From: Sediminimonas sp.
GTDB taxonomy: Bacteria > Pseudomonadota > Alphaproteobacteria > Rhodobacterales > Rhodobacteraceae
Direction of reading: 5' to 3'
DNA length: 64,000 nt
Assembly: GCF_024637375.1 (NCBI RefSeq)
Contig: NZ_JAGXFK010000088.1
Coordinates: 39,353 to 103,352 of the forward strand
The position numbers and the translations under genes are program-made. The notes under the pieces are model-generated. The model saw only the letters and a list, made by a program, of their open reading frames with translations. It was not told the origin of the DNA and ran no database searches. Position 1 is the first letter of the stretch, and each line of letters begins with the position of its first letter. This document shows positions 46,855 through 56,866 of this stretch, in pieces.

Positions 46855-47407
46855 CCGGCTGCACCTCGGTCACTTCGGGGATGTAGTGGCGCAACAGGTT
46901 CTCGATGCCCATCTTCAGCGTCAGCGTCGAGGACGGACAGCCCGCGCAGGCGCCTTGCATGTGCAGGTACACGACACCGCGTTCGAAGCCATGAAAGGTG
47001 ATGTCGCCACCGTCCTGCGCCACCGCGGGCCGGACGCGGGTGTCAAGCAACTCCTTGATCTGGCCAACGATCTCGGCGTCGGGGCCGTCATGATCAGCGT
47101 GGCCCGAGGCCCCCCCGGCACCGCCGGCCATGACCGGCTGCCCCGATTGGAAATGTTCCATGATCGCGCCCAGGATCGCCGGTTTGATGTGATCCCATTC
47201 GACGTTCTCGTCTTTGGTCACTGTCACGAAATCCGTGCCCAGAAAGACGGCGTTCACCCCTTGCACACCGAAGATCCGCGCCGCGAGTGGCGATTTCTCG
47301 GCGCCTTCAGACGACGGGAAGTCGGCGGTTCCGGTTTCCAGGACATTCTGGCCCGGCAGGAACTTGAGCGTGGCGGGGTTGGGGGTCGATTCGGTCTGGA
47401 TGAACAT
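46844..47407 (-). CDS. nfuA: NfuA-type iron-sulfur scaffold protein
   Basis: 187 residues. The N-terminal Nfu domain is MFIQTESTPNPATLKFLPGQ; the C-terminal NifU domain has the cluster motif CAGCPSS (near 155). Nfu proteins carry [4Fe-4S] clusters to apoproteins. The start at 47407 is chosen for the conserved MFIQTE. It is upstream of tsaB and rimI. Confidence 0.93.
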   Translation of the reverse strand: MFIQTESTPNPATLKFLPGQNVLETGTADFPSSEGAEKSPLAARIFGVQGVNAVFLGTDFVTVTKDENVEWDHIKPAILGAIMEHFQSGQPVMAGGAGGASGHADHDGPDAEIVGQIKELLDTRVRPAVAQDGGDITFHGFERGVVYLHMQGACAGCPSSTLTLKMGIENLLRHYIPEVTEVQPVAV

Positions 47408-47503
47408 TGGCAAAAGCCTTTCCGCGTTTGCTAGGGATATGCGTCGCACTTGCCCGGAAGTCAAGGTTTGGAACGATTCTAACCCATTGCATGGGGTGTG
47501 CTC

Positions 47504-47959
47504 TCAGGTAATCGCCTCAAGCCGTTCCTTGGACATCTCGCCCGGAACGACCGTGATCGGAACCGGCAGCGTGCCGGCGCTGCGCGACAACTGCGTGACC
47601 AGCGGCCCCGGCCCCTTCTTGTCGGTGCCGGCGCCCAGAACCAGGACGCCGATTTCGGGGTCGTCCTGTATCTGTTGCAGGATTTCGTCCACCGCTTCGC
47701 CTTCGCGGATCACCAATTCGGGGTCGATGTTCTGCCTGTCGCGCATCCACTTTGCGAAGACCTCGAAATGGGCATGGATGCGTTCGCGCGCCTCTTCGCG
47801 CAGCAGGTCGCCGACGCCGATCCAGTGGTTGAATTCCTCTGGCGGGATCACAGCGAGGATCGACACGCCGCCGCCCGTTTGCGCCGCACGCATCGCCGCG
47901 AAGCGCATCGCGTTGAGGCATTCGCGGCTGTCGTCCAACACTACCAGAAACTTGCGCAT
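47504..47959 (-). CDS. Universal stress protein family protein
   Basis: 151 residues of the UspA fold: MRKFLVVLDDSRECLNAMRF at the start and VLVLGAGTDKKGPGPL and PVPITVVPG towards the end. The glycine-rich G-2x-G-9x-G(S/T) ATP loop is imperfect, so nucleotide binding is uncertain. The start at 47959 has GGGGGA upstream. Cytosolic; role unknown. Confidence 0.88.
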   Translation of the reverse strand: MRKFLVVLDDSRECLNAMRFAAMRAAQTGGGVSILAVIPPEEFNHWIGVGDLLREEARERIHAHFEVFAKWMRDRQNIDPELVIREGEAVDEILQQIQDDPEIGVLVLGAGTDKKGPGPLVTQLSRSAGTLPVPITVVPGEMSKERLEAIT

Positions 47960-48022
47960 GACCGGTCCCCCTTGGGCCAGCATCATGGCGCCAATCGCAT
48001 CGCTGCGCAATATCGGGGAGCC

Positions 48023-48886
48023 TCAGCCGACGCTATGGGCCCAGTCCCAGTAAAGTTCGCGCACGCGGCGGGTGACGGGGCCGACCTGGTAGTGGGTGTC
48101 GTCGAACTGCGTGACCGGCGTGACCTTCGAGAAGTTGCCCGACAGGAATACCTCGTCGGCACGATGGAAATCATCGAAGGTCAGAACGGTTTCATGCACG
48201 TCCATCCCCTCGGCCGCGAGATTCGAGATATGACGCGCCCGCGTGATGCCGGCCAGGAATGTGCCGTTGGCGATCGGCGTGAACAGTTCGCCGTCCTTGA
48301 CCATGAAGATGTTCGCCGTGGCGCTTTCGGCGACGTTGCCCATGGCATCGGCGACCAGTGCGTTGGCGAAGCCCTTGGCGTGCGCTTCGCTCAGCATCCG
48401 CGCGTTGTTGGGATAGAGGCACCCCGCCTTGGCGTTGACGACGGCGTTTTCAAGGATCGGGCGGCGGAACCGGGTACGTGTCAGCGTGACGGTTGCCTCG
48501 GCCGGGGCCATGGGTATCTCTTCGAGGCAAACTGCAAAGCCTGTTTCGCCGCTGCGCGGTACGACCGCCGTCGCGTCACCATGGATGCCCCAGTACATCG
48601 GTCGGATATAGACCGGCGCATCCTTCGGGTAAGCCGCCAGGCCCTCGCGGATGATCTCGACCATGTCCGTGGTGGTCACCGTCGGGGTCAGCATCAGCGC
48701 CTCGGCCGAGCGGTTGACCCGCGCGCAATGAGCGTCGAGGTCCGGCGCAATTCCTTCGAAATAGCGGGCACCGTCGAACACCGTGCTGCCCAGCCAACTG
48801 CCATGGTCCGCAGCGCGCATTATCATCGTGTCGCCGTCGTGCCAAGCCCCCTGGAAATAGGTTCGGATGTTCTTGCCTGTCGCCAT
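48023..48886 (-). CDS. Branched-chain amino acid aminotransferase-like (class IV)
   Basis: 287 residues of fold type IV. RPMYWG and RTRFRRPI are near the active site; the PLP lysine is in NAKAGCLYPNNARML near 150 and the conserved glutamate in VAESATANIFM near 190. It would exchange amino groups between branched-chain amino acids and 2-oxoglutarate (IlvE); a D-amino acid aminotransferase or aminodeoxychorismate-lyase role is less likely from the length and FQGAWHDGDTM start. Confidence 0.85.
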   Translation of the reverse strand: MATGKNIRTYFQGAWHDGDTMIMRAADHGSWLGSTVFDGARYFEGIAPDLDAHCARVNRSAEALMLTPTVTTTDMVEIIREGLAAYPKDAPVYIRPMYWGIHGDATAVVPRSGETGFAVCLEEIPMAPAEATVTLTRTRFRRPILENAVVNAKAGCLYPNNARMLSEAHAKGFANALVADAMGNVAESATANIFMVKDGELFTPIANGTFLAGITRARHISNLAAEGMDVHETVLTFDDFHRADEVFLSGNFSKVTPVTQFDDTHYQVGPVTRRVRELYWDWAHSVG

Positions 48887-48965
48887 TGCCCTGCCCTCTG
48901 CTTGCCGGTCGATGGCTGCACCTTAGCAGCGCCGGCGCCCGAGTAAAGCAACTGTCGCGGAAATG

Positions 48966-48999
48966 GGCCCCTGCCGGTCGGGGTTGGCCGGCAGGGGCC
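48966..48999. terminator. 12 bp hairpin in the ilvE-like/trpS gap
   Basis: GGCCCCTGCCGG / CCGGCAGGGGCC (48966-48977, 48988-48999), loop of 10. It lies 154 bp beyond the trpS stop and 80 bp before the aminotransferase start. T runs are weak on both sides. The remainder of the 266 bp gap shows no gene. Confidence 0.4.
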
Positions 49000-49152
49000 T
49001 TGATCATGAAAATGCAACGCCGTGCAAGAACTTGTGGCAATCATGGGGCACGCGGCGATGAAAAGATTCGCGTCGGACAGGTCCACGACCTCAAGCAAAA
49101 GCATACCAGCGCCGTGCAACGGATTCGTGACAGTGTCGCGTGTCTTGCGGGT

Positions 49153-50202
49153 TCAGGTGCTGCGGACCATCCCGACGATATCGTAGGTGCGGGCAAGGAT
49201 CGGCGCGGCCAGCGCGCGCGCGCGCTCGGCGCCGCGGCCCAGAACCCGGTCGATCTCGTCGGGGTGCTGCATCAGCCGCCCCATTTCCTCCGAGATCGGT
49301 GCCAACCGGGTTACCGCCAGATCGGCGAGCATCGGTTTGAATTCGGAGAACTGCTTGCCGCCGGCGTCGCGCAGCACCTCTTCGATCGTCGAGTCCGAAA
49401 GCGCCGCGTAGATGTTGACGAGGTTGCGCGCCTCCGCGCGCCCCTCCAGCCCCCCGGGTTCGGAGGGCAGGGCATCCGGGTCGGTCTTGGCCTTGCGGAT
49501 CTTGCGCGCGATGGTGTCGGCATCGTCGGTCATGTTGATCCGGCTGGCATCGGACGGGTCCGATTTCGACATCTTCTTGGTCCCGTCGCGCAGGCTCATC
49601 ACGCGGGTGGCGGTGCCCTCGATGACGGGCTCTGTCAGGGGGAAGAAATCGACACCGTAGTCGTGGTTGAACTTGGCCGCGGTGTCGCGGGTCAGTTCCA
49701 GGTGCTGTTTCTGGTCCTCGCCCACGGGGACGTGCGTGGCATGGTACAGAAGGATGTCGGCGGCCATCAGCGCCGGATACCCGAACAGGCCCAGCGACGC
49801 GTTCTCGGCATTCTTGCCGGCCTTGTCCTTGAACTGCGTCATGCGCTTCATCCAGCCCATGCGCACCACGCAGTTGAATATCCATGCCAGTTGCGCGTGC
49901 TCGGCCACCTGGCTCTGGTTGAAGAGAATGGATTTCTCGGGGTCCAGCCCCGCCGCAAGGTAGCCGGCCGTCAGTTCACGGGTCTGGCGGCGCAGGGCCT
50001 CGGGCTCCTGCCAGACGGTGATCGCGTGCAGATCGACCACACAGTAGATCGTCTGAACGCCGCTTTCCTGCATGTCGACGAAACGCCGGATCGCACCAAG
50101 GTAATTCCCCAGCGTCAGCCCGCCCGAGGGTTGGATCCCGGAAAACACCCGCGGGTTGAAAGCCGCGTTCGGGCTGGATTGCGATTGCGCCGCACCCGTC
50201 AT
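49153..50202 (-). CDS. trpS: Tryptophanyl-tRNA synthetase
   Basis: A 349-residue class I synthetase. The HIGH-equivalent is [14 protein letters not shown] near 25 and the KMSKS loop is [13 protein letters not shown] near 200. It loads tryptophan on tRNA-Trp. It is divergent from the rhomboid-like gene, with only 75 bp between starts. Confidence 0.96.
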   Translation of the reverse strand: MTGAAQSQSSPNAAFNPRVFSGIQPSGGLTLGNYLGAIRRFVDMQESGVQTIYCVVDLHAITVWQEPEALRRQTRELTAGYLAAGLDPEKSILFNQSQVAEHAQLAWIFNCVVRMGWMKRMTQFKDKAGKNAENASLGLFGYPALMAADILLYHATHVPVGEDQKQHLELTRDTAAKFNHDYGVDFFPLTEPVIEGTATRVMSLRDGTKKMSKSDPSDASRINMTDDADTIARKIRKAKTDPDALPSEPGGLEGRAEARNLVNIYAALSDSTIEEVLRDAGGKQFSEFKPMLADLAVTRLAPISEEMGRLMQHPDEIDRVLGRGAERARALAAPILARTYDIVGMVRST

Positions 50203-50277
50203 GGGGTATCTCCGTCTGGATTTATCGGTCGAGGTGGCTTACCCATGCCCCGTAGCGCCGTCAAGGAGAGCCGCGAG

Positions 50278-50967
50278 ATGAGCAGCCCCACCCCGCCGAC
50301 CCCGGCCGTGAACCCCGTCGCGCCGGTGGTCATCGCGCTGTTTTTCGTGATCATCGGTGTCGAGGCGGCCTTTACCCTTGGCGCACAGGGGTTTGTCGGC
50401 GGACCGAATGCCGTGGGCTGGCGCGTGGCGGCGATACAGAACTATGGCTTTTCGGCGGTGATCTTCGACTGGATGTGGACAAACGGGCGCTGGCCGGCGG
50501 AGCACCTGATACGGTTCGTAACCTACCCGTTCGTGCACGGCTCGTTCATCCACGCGTTCTTTGCGGGCGGGATGCTGCTGGCGCTCGGCAAGTTCGTGGG
50601 GGATGTCTTCAGCCAGTTGGCGACGCTGGCGGTCTTCGTGGGGTCATGCGCGATCGGAGCCCTGGCTTACGGCGTTCTGCTGGATGATCAGATCCCGCTC
50701 TTTGGGGCGTTCCCGGGGGTCTACGGCATGATTGGGGCGTTTACCTACCTGCTTTGGCTGCGTCTGGGCGCGGAGGGGGCACAGCAATCCCGCGCCTTCG
50801 TGCTGATCGGTGCGCTCATGGCGATCCAGCTCGTGTTCGGGCTTCTCTTCGGTGGCAGCAACGTCTGGGTTGCCGATCTTGCCGGGTTCGCGGCGGGGTT
50901 CGGCCTGTCGTTTTTCCTGTCACCGGGGGGATGGGCGAAGCTGCGCGACAAGCTGCGCCACAAGTGA
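50278..50967 (+). CDS. Rhomboid-fold membrane protein lacking the catalytic dyad
   Basis: 229 residues with about six membrane helices and the rhomboid layout: FVHGSFIHAFFAGGMLLALG is the HxxxHxxxN-like helix and GAFPGVYGMIGAFTYLLW is where rhomboids have GxSG. Here the serine is replaced by tyrosine, and the last-helix histidine (H-x2-G) is replaced in VADLAGFAAGF by aspartate. It is therefore probably not a protease. AAGGAGAG precedes the ATG at 50278. It may hold or escort membrane partners, as inactive rhomboids do in other organisms. Confidence 0.8.
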   Translation: MSSPTPPTPAVNPVAPVVIALFFVIIGVEAAFTLGAQGFVGGPNAVGWRVAAIQNYGFSAVIFDWMWTNGRWPAEHLIRFVTYPFVHGSFIHAFFAGGMLLALGKFVGDVFSQLATLAVFVGSCAIGALAYGVLLDDQIPLFGAFPGVYGMIGAFTYLLWLRLGAEGAQQSRAFVLIGALMAIQLVFGLLFGGSNVWVADLAGFAAGFGLSFFLSPGGWAKLRDKLRHK

Positions 50968-50979
50968 CACGCACGCTTG

Positions 50980-52524
50980 TCAGCCCCGGCGGCCGAGCGC
51001 GCGGCGGAACTGTGACAGGCGGAACGCGCCGATCATCTGGCCGATCCCGAAATAGCTGAGCATGCCGATGCCGATCAGCACCCCAAGTGCCAGATAGCGC
51101 CAACCGGCAATCGCGAAGAACGGGCTGAGCAATGCCATGGAAACCCATAGCACCCCGCCCATGGCCAAGGCCGCTGCGACGATGCGCCAGATGCGGGCGT
51201 GAAACCGGGCGTCGAAGCGCGCCACCTCGCCCATGGGGCGGGCGCCGAATGCCAGTTGCGCCATCATGGCCCAGCCGGCGACGGTGGTACCGATGGCCGC
51301 CGCGATCCAGCCGATGAAAGGGGCGAGGCCTATTGCGACGGCCGCGTTCACCACCATTGCCACGAGCGCGTAATGGAACGGGCTGCGCGTATCTTCGCGT
51401 GCAAAATACAGTGGTTGCAGGATCTTCTGCATCACGAAGGCGGGCAGCCCGAGCCCGTAGACCATGACCGCCATCGAGATCGCGGCGCTGTCGTCGGCGG
51501 TGGTGGCGCCGCGTTCGAACAGCACCGAGACCAGCGGCAGCGGTATGACCACCAGCGCCACTGCGGCCGGAATCGTCAGGCCCAGCGATATTTCGGCCGC
51601 GCGCGACAACGCATCGCGGCCTCCGGTGGTGTCGCCGGCCTTGAGGCGGCGCGAGAGGTCGGGCAGCAGCACCACGCCGATGGCGATGCCGACCACCCCG
51701 AGGGGCAATTGATACAGCCGGTCGGCGGCAAACAGCCACCCGACCGCGTGGTCGAAATAGCTGGCAACCTGTTGTCCCACCAGCAGGTTTACCTGCACCA
51801 CGCCACCGGCCAGCGCCGCCGGAACGGCCACCCTTACCAGCCGCGCCATGGCGGGTGTCCAACGTGGTCGGCAAAGGGGCATGGTGAACCCCGCCTTCCG
51901 GGCCGCCAGCCAGACAAGCAAAAATTGTGCAACCCCGGCCACCGGGATTGTCCAGACCAGGGCGCGCGCCACGTCGCCGCCGAGCCACGCTGCCCCGGCC
52001 ATGCCGCCGATGAGCAGCACGTTCAGCAGCACCGGCGCGGCGGCGGCGGCGGCAAAACGGCCCATGGCGTTGAGAACGCCCGACAACAGCGCCGCCAGCG
52101 AGATGAACAGGATGTAGGGAAAGGCGATGCGCCCGAATTCGACCGCCAGCGGGAACTGCGCCTGCCCGGCAAACCCCGAGGCCAGCCCCAGCACCAGCCA
52201 CGGCATCGCCACCTGCGCCAGCAGCGTCAGCGCCAGCAGCACCGTGGCAAGCCCCGCAAACGCCTGCCCGGCGAAACCGGGCGCATCCTCGCCGGCCTCG
52301 TAACGCTTGGAAAACATGGGAACAAAGGCCATGTTGAAGGCGCCCTCGGCGAAGAAGCGGCGAAACATGTTGGGCAGGCGGAAGGCCACCACGTAGGCCT
52401 CGTAGGCGGGCCCGGTGCCCAGGAACGCCAGGATCATCGCATCGCGCAGGAAGCCGAGGATGCGGCTGAGCATGGTCCACATGCCCACCGTGACGAAGCC
52501 CGACAACAGGCGGATGGGTTTCAT
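50980..52524 (-). CDS. murJ: Lipid II flippase MurJ
   Basis: 514 residues, about 14 membrane helices, of the MVF/MOP family. SRILGFLRDAMILAFLG and FRLPNMFRRFFAEGAFNMAF are the MurJ signatures. It moves lipid II across the inner membrane for peptidoglycan synthesis. The start at 52524 has AAGGAT upstream and gives the normal N-terminus. It is convergent with the rhomboid-like gene, 12 bp apart. Confidence 0.95.
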   Translation of the reverse strand: MKPIRLLSGFVTVGMWTMLSRILGFLRDAMILAFLGTGPAYEAYVVAFRLPNMFRRFFAEGAFNMAFVPMFSKRYEAGEDAPGFAGQAFAGLATVLLALTLLAQVAMPWLVLGLASGFAGQAQFPLAVEFGRIAFPYILFISLAALLSGVLNAMGRFAAAAAAPVLLNVLLIGGMAGAAWLGGDVARALVWTIPVAGVAQFLLVWLAARKAGFTMPLCRPRWTPAMARLVRVAVPAALAGGVVQVNLLVGQQVASYFDHAVGWLFAADRLYQLPLGVVGIAIGVVLLPDLSRRLKAGDTTGGRDALSRAAEISLGLTIPAAVALVVIPLPLVSVLFERGATTADDSAAISMAVMVYGLGLPAFVMQKILQPLYFAREDTRSPFHYALVAMVVNAAVAIGLAPFIGWIAAAIGTTVAGWAMMAQLAFGARPMGEVARFDARFHARIWRIVAAALAMGGVLWVSMALLSPFFAIAGWRYLALGVLIGIGMLSYFGIGQMIGAFRLSQFRRALGRRG

Positions 52525-52775
52525 CGGTGCATCCTTCGCGTTTCGCGTGCCCATCCCGATTAGACGATGCCGCACGCCGCGAAAAGCCCCGCCTGTACCA
52601 AACCTGCCTACGGGTTGTACCGGCGGGTGGGGCGAAACGGCGACAATGGCGCTGCAAAAGCGGCCGCGCATGGCAAGGCCGGACCCGCGGTGGTGGCGGG
52701 TTCTACGGCCTGTACCGGCGTTGCGTAAGCAAATGCGCGGCGCGGCGGGCGGCCCACGCCTTTATTCCGCGCCCC

Positions 52776-55595
52776 TCAGGCCCTTGCGCGCTGGGCGCCT
52801 TCGGTGATGGCGGCGCGGAGTTTGCGTTCAAGCGTTTTCTGCTTGGCGGCGGAGTGGAATTTCAGCCCGAACATGTCCTTGACGTAGAACGAGTCGACGA
52901 CTTGTTCGCCATAGGTGGCGATGACGGCGCTGGCGATGTAGACGTTCGCGTCGGCCAGGGTGCGGGTAAGGTCATAGAGCAGGCCGGGCCGGTCGCGGGT
53001 GTCGACCTCGATTATGGTGTAGATTTCCGAACCTTCGTTGTCGAAGGTGATCGAGGTGGGCACCCGGAAGGCGCGTTCGCGCTTGCGGATCTTGTCGCGG
53101 CTCTGGATTTCCTCGGCCGGCACCACCTCGCCGGCCAGCGTCTTGTCGATCATCCGGCGCAGGCGCGGCAGGCCGGCATCGTCATAGGGGTGGCCGTGGG
53201 CGTCCTGGATCCAGAACACCGCTGTCGCGTAGCCGTCCTTTGACGTGTAGGTGCGCGCATCGACCACGTTGGCGCCGACCAGTGCCAGCGCGCCGGCCAG
53301 CCGCGAGAAGATGCCGGGGTGGTCGGCCAGCGCGAAACAGGCGCGGGTGGCGTCGCGGTCCTCGTCGGGGTGCAGGTCGATGCGGACCTGTGCGTCGGGC
53401 AGGTCGCGCAGCATGTTGGCGAACACCACCTGCGTGGCGGTGTCCAGCCCCTGCCAGTAGGGCGGGTAGTGGCGGGCGGTTTCGCGTTTCAGCTCGGTGG
53501 CGGGCCAATCGGCGAGCGCCTTGCGCAGCGCCTTGCGGGCCTGGGTGCCGCGGTTCTCGCGGTTGAGTTCCTCCAGCCCGTGTTCCAGCGCGCGGGCGGT
53601 TTCGGCGTGCAACTGGCGCAGCAGCATCGCTTTCCAGTTGTTCCAGGTGCCGGGGCCGACGCCGCGGATGTCGCACACGGTGAGCACCGTCATCAGGTCG
53701 AGCCGCTTGCGGGTCTTCACCGCCTTGGCGAAGTCGCGCAGGGTGCGCGGGTCGCTGAGGTCGCGTTTCTGCGCCATGTCCGACATCAGCAGATGATAGC
53801 GCACCAGCCATTCCACGGTGTCGCATTCGTTGCGCGTCAGCCCCAGCCGCGGCGCCACCTTGCGGGCGACGCGGGCGCCGAGAACCGAGTGATCCTCGTC
53901 GCGGCCCTTGCCGATGTCGTGCAGCAGCAGGGCGACGAAGATCACCTTGCGGTTGACGCCCTCGCGCAGGATGCTGCTGGCGACTGGCAGTTCCTCGACC
54001 AGTTCGCCGCGCTCGATCTGGGCCAGGTTGCGGATGCACTGGATGGTGTGTTCGTCCACCGTGTAGTGGTGGTACATGTTGAACTGCATCATTGCCACGA
54101 TGGGTTCGAATTCGGGGATGAAGGCGGCCAGCATCCCCAGTTCGTTCATCCGGCGCAGGGCGCGTTCGGGGTTGCCGTGTCTCAGCATCAGGTCGAGGAA
54201 GATGCGCTGCGCCTCACGGTCGTGGCGCATGTCGTCGTCGATAAGGTGCAGGTTGGCGGCCACCAGGCGCATCGCGTCGGGGTGGATCAGCATGCCGGTG
54301 CGCAGCCCTTCCTCGAACAGGCGCAGCAGGTTGAGCTTGTCGGCCAGGAACGCCGCCTCGTCCTCGATCGCCAGGCGGTTGCGGATCACCCGGTAGCCGG
54401 GTTTCACCTTGGGGGTACGGCGGAAGATGCGTTCGAGCAGCGGCGCGCCCTTGAGGTGGTCGGCCTCAAGCTTGGTCAGGAAGATGCGCGTCAGGTCGCC
54501 CACGGCGGTGGCGTGGCGGAAATAGTCCTGCATGAAATGTTCGACCGCGCGGCGACCGCCGCGATCCTTGTAGCCCATGCGCGCCGCCACATCGACCTGC
54601 AGGTCGAAGGCAAGCTGGTCGGCAGCGCGTCGGGTGATCAGGTGCAAATGGCAGCGCACCGCCCAGAGAAACGATTCGGCGCGCGTGAAAGTGTTGAATT
54701 CGTCGGCGGTGAACACGCCCAGCCGCACCAGTTCGGCCGCGTCCTGCACGCCGTGGATGTACTTGGCGATCCAGAACAGCGACTGCAGGTCGCGCAGCCC
54801 GCCCTTGCCTTCCTTGACGTTGGGTTCGACCATGTAGCGCTGGCCGCCCTGCTTTTCGTGCCGGGCGTCGCGCTCTTCGAGCTTGGCCTCGACGAATTCG
54901 CGGGCGCTGCCCCGGAACAGATCCTTGCGCAGGCGGCGGTCGAGATCCGCCGCGAGCCCGGCGTCGCCGGCGAGGAAGCGGTGTTCGAGCAGCGCGGTGC
55001 GGATGGTGAAATCGTCGGCCCCGAGGCTGAGACACTCGCGCAGGGTGCGGGTGGCGTGGCCGACCTTGAGCTTGAGATCCCACAGGACGTAGAGCATCGA
55101 TTCGACCGCCGCGTGGATCGCGCCGGAGGGCGATTTCGGCGTCAGGAACAGCAGGTCGACATCGGAATGCGGCGCCATTTCGCCGCGCCCGTAGCCGCCC
55201 ACGGCGATCAGCGCGATTGCGTCCGGGTCCAGGTGGTGGCGTCGCGTCGCGTGATCGAGCGCAAGCGTGACGATGCAATCGGTCAGCCAGGCATAGGCGC
55301 GGGTGGTCTTGCGCGCCTCGAAAGGGCGCTGCGCGAAGGCGTCGGCGATGGCGCCGCGGCCGCGTGCCATCGCCGCGCCCAGCACCTTGACGGCGGCGGC
55401 CTGAGCGGCGGCAGCGGCGTCGGCATCGTCGTCGCCCGCCGCCGTGGGCCCTGTAGCCGCATCGAGCGCGGCATCGAGCGCGCGCGCCGTCGCGGCGTAG
55501 TCGAGGATCGCCTCGGGCGCGCAGATCAGATCCTCGGCCGGCGGCGGGCCGTCGCGCGCCAAGGTGGGGGCGTTGGCCGGATCAGAAGCCGGCAC
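52776..55595 (-). CDS. glnD: [Protein-PII] uridylyltransferase / uridylyl-removing enzyme
   Basis: 939 residues. Nucleotidyltransferase domain with GGYGRGEMAPHSDVDLLFL near 150-170, a helical middle, an HD hydrolase domain (LLHDIGKGRDEDHSV near 530) and two ACT domains at the C-terminus (about 745-800 and 860-930; DRPGLLYDLTRTLADANVY). It uridylylates PII proteins when glutamine is low and removes UMP when high. The start overlaps the LpoA-like gene stop by 14 bases. A 251 bp gap to murJ shows no gene. Confidence 0.95.
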   Translation of the reverse strand: MPASDPANAPTLARDGPPPAEDLICAPEAILDYAATARALDAALDAATGPTAAGDDDADAAAAAQAAAVKVLGAAMARGRGAIADAFAQRPFEARKTTRAYAWLTDCIVTLALDHATRRHHLDPDAIALIAVGGYGRGEMAPHSDVDLLFLTPKSPSGAIHAAVESMLYVLWDLKLKVGHATRTLRECLSLGADDFTIRTALLEHRFLAGDAGLAADLDRRLRKDLFRGSAREFVEAKLEERDARHEKQGGQRYMVEPNVKEGKGGLRDLQSLFWIAKYIHGVQDAAELVRLGVFTADEFNTFTRAESFLWAVRCHLHLITRRAADQLAFDLQVDVAARMGYKDRGGRRAVEHFMQDYFRHATAVGDLTRIFLTKLEADHLKGAPLLERIFRRTPKVKPGYRVIRNRLAIEDEAAFLADKLNLLRLFEEGLRTGMLIHPDAMRLVAANLHLIDDDMRHDREAQRIFLDLMLRHGNPERALRRMNELGMLAAFIPEFEPIVAMMQFNMYHHYTVDEHTIQCIRNLAQIERGELVEELPVASSILREGVNRKVIFVALLLHDIGKGRDEDHSVLGARVARKVAPRLGLTRNECDTVEWLVRYHLLMSDMAQKRDLSDPRTLRDFAKAVKTRKRLDLMTVLTVCDIRGVGPGTWNNWKAMLLRQLHAETARALEHGLEELNRENRGTQARKALRKALADWPATELKRETARHYPPYWQGLDTATQVVFANMLRDLPDAQVRIDLHPDEDRDATRACFALADHPGIFSRLAGALALVGANVVDARTYTSKDGYATAVFWIQDAHGHPYDDAGLPRLRRMIDKTLAGEVVPAEEIQSRDKIRKRERAFRVPTSITFDNEGSEIYTIIEVDTRDRPGLLYDLTRTLADANVYIASAVIATYGEQVVDSFYVKDMFGLKFHSAAKQKTLERKLRAAITEGAQRARA

Positions 55596-56781
55596 GACCG
55601 AAGGACCGCGGCGCGGGGGAGATCACGTCGACCCGGGCGTCGTTGATCTGGGCCACGGCCAGCCCGCGTTCGTTGGTACCGTCGCGGCGCAGACGGAAGA
55701 CGCCGTTCACCCCCTGGAAGCCCGCGGCCTGCGTCAGAGCGCCAATGGTCAGCGCGTCGCGCCGACCGGATTCGACGAGCGCGCCGATGGCGGCGACCCC
55801 GTCATAGGCCAACCCGCTGATCGGGTGCGGATCGCCGCTGTAGGCCTCTTGGTAGCGGCCGCGGTAGCGCGCGGTCCGTTGCGGATCGGGCAGCGCGAAC
55901 CACCCCCCCTGCACGCCGGGAAGATCCAGCGTCTGGGCGGGGATGTCCCAGCGGGTGAGCCCGACATATTGCAGCTCAGGCCCCGGTTGGAGCCCGGCCT
56001 CGGGCAGCATCTGGGTAAGCAGCGGCAGCGCGCCGGCGGAGTTGGAGGTCAGGAAGATGGTGTCGGCGTTGCTTTCCTTGACCCGCTCGACGATGCGGTC
56101 CACCGCGTCGATCACCCCGTCTTGCGACAGCGGGTAGGACACCGCGCCGGACAGCGGCAGGGCTGATCGCGCCGCGGCGTCGGAGATCGCCTGGAGGCCG
56201 AGCCGGCCGGAAGCCTCGTTGGAATGCACCACGACAATGCTGCGCCGCCCCTGCGCGGCGGCGAAGCTGACCAGCCGGTTGGCGGTGTTCCGGTAGGTCT
56301 GGCCGAGCACGAACAGGTTGCCGCCGGCGATGGTGGTGTTGTTGGAAAACGACAGCACGTTGATACCACGCGGCGCCACGGCGACGGCGGCGGCGTTGGC
56401 AGTTTCGGCGTAGACCGGGCCGAGGATGATCTTCGCGCCTTCGTCGACGGCGCGGGCGGCGGCGGCGCGCGCCTGCTGCGGGGCGGCGGCGGTGTCGTAG
56501 ACGCGCAAGTCGATGGTCACGCCGCGCAAATCGTCGATTGCCATCCGTGCCGCGTTTTCGAGCGACTGCGCGAGCACCGCGTCGCCGCTTTTGCCCGATC
56601 CGCTGGGCACCAGCAGCGCCACCTGCACCGGCGCGTCGGCGTCGACGCTGGGCCCGGCGCCTATTCCGGGTCCGACGCCGATGCCCGGGGCGACCGGCTG
56701 GCAGGCGGCCACCCAGGCGACGGCAAGGATCGACACGAGGAGGGCAATCGACTTGCGGGCACGGGTCAAAACGGCAAACAT
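55582..56781 (-). CDS. LpoA-like penicillin-binding protein activator (lipoprotein)
   Basis: 399 residues. Signal and lipobox VAAC (near 27), then a periplasmic-binding-protein-like domain (VQVALLVPSGSGKSGDAVLA...) homologous to the C-terminal part of LpoA. It lacks the N-terminal TPR domain of the E. coli protein (about 680 residues). The place next to rsmI and yraN is the same as for lpoA in E. coli. It may control peptidoglycan synthases, but it could be an amino-acid-binding protein; the neighbours favour the first. Confidence 0.8.
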   Translation of the reverse strand: MFAVLTRARKSIALLVSILAVAWVAACQPVAPGIGVGPGIGAGPSVDADAPVQVALLVPSGSGKSGDAVLAQSLENAARMAIDDLRGVTIDLRVYDTAAAPQQARAAAARAVDEGAKIILGPVYAETANAAAVAVAPRGINVLSFSNNTTIAGGNLFVLGQTYRNTANRLVSFAAAQGRRSIVVVHSNEASGRLGLQAISDAAARSALPLSGAVSYPLSQDGVIDAVDRIVERVKESNADTIFLTSNSAGALPLLTQMLPEAGLQPGPELQYVGLTRWDIPAQTLDLPGVQGGWFALPDPQRTARYRGRYQEAYSGDPHPISGLAYDGVAAIGALVESGRRDALTIGALTQAAGFQGVNGVFRLRRDGTNERGLAVAQINDARVDVISPAPRSFGRAGF

Positions 56782-56866
56782 GGGGCCTCCGGATTTCGTC
56801 GGGGTGCGGCGGCACTGCGCGCCGGCGGGTTCGGGACGATCATAAACACCATGCGGGGCGGGTCCA

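Noticed and set aside
53319..55646. 775-codon open frame antisense to glnD
   Set aside because: No domain and typical GC-rich shadow composition; GlnD on the other strand is complete.
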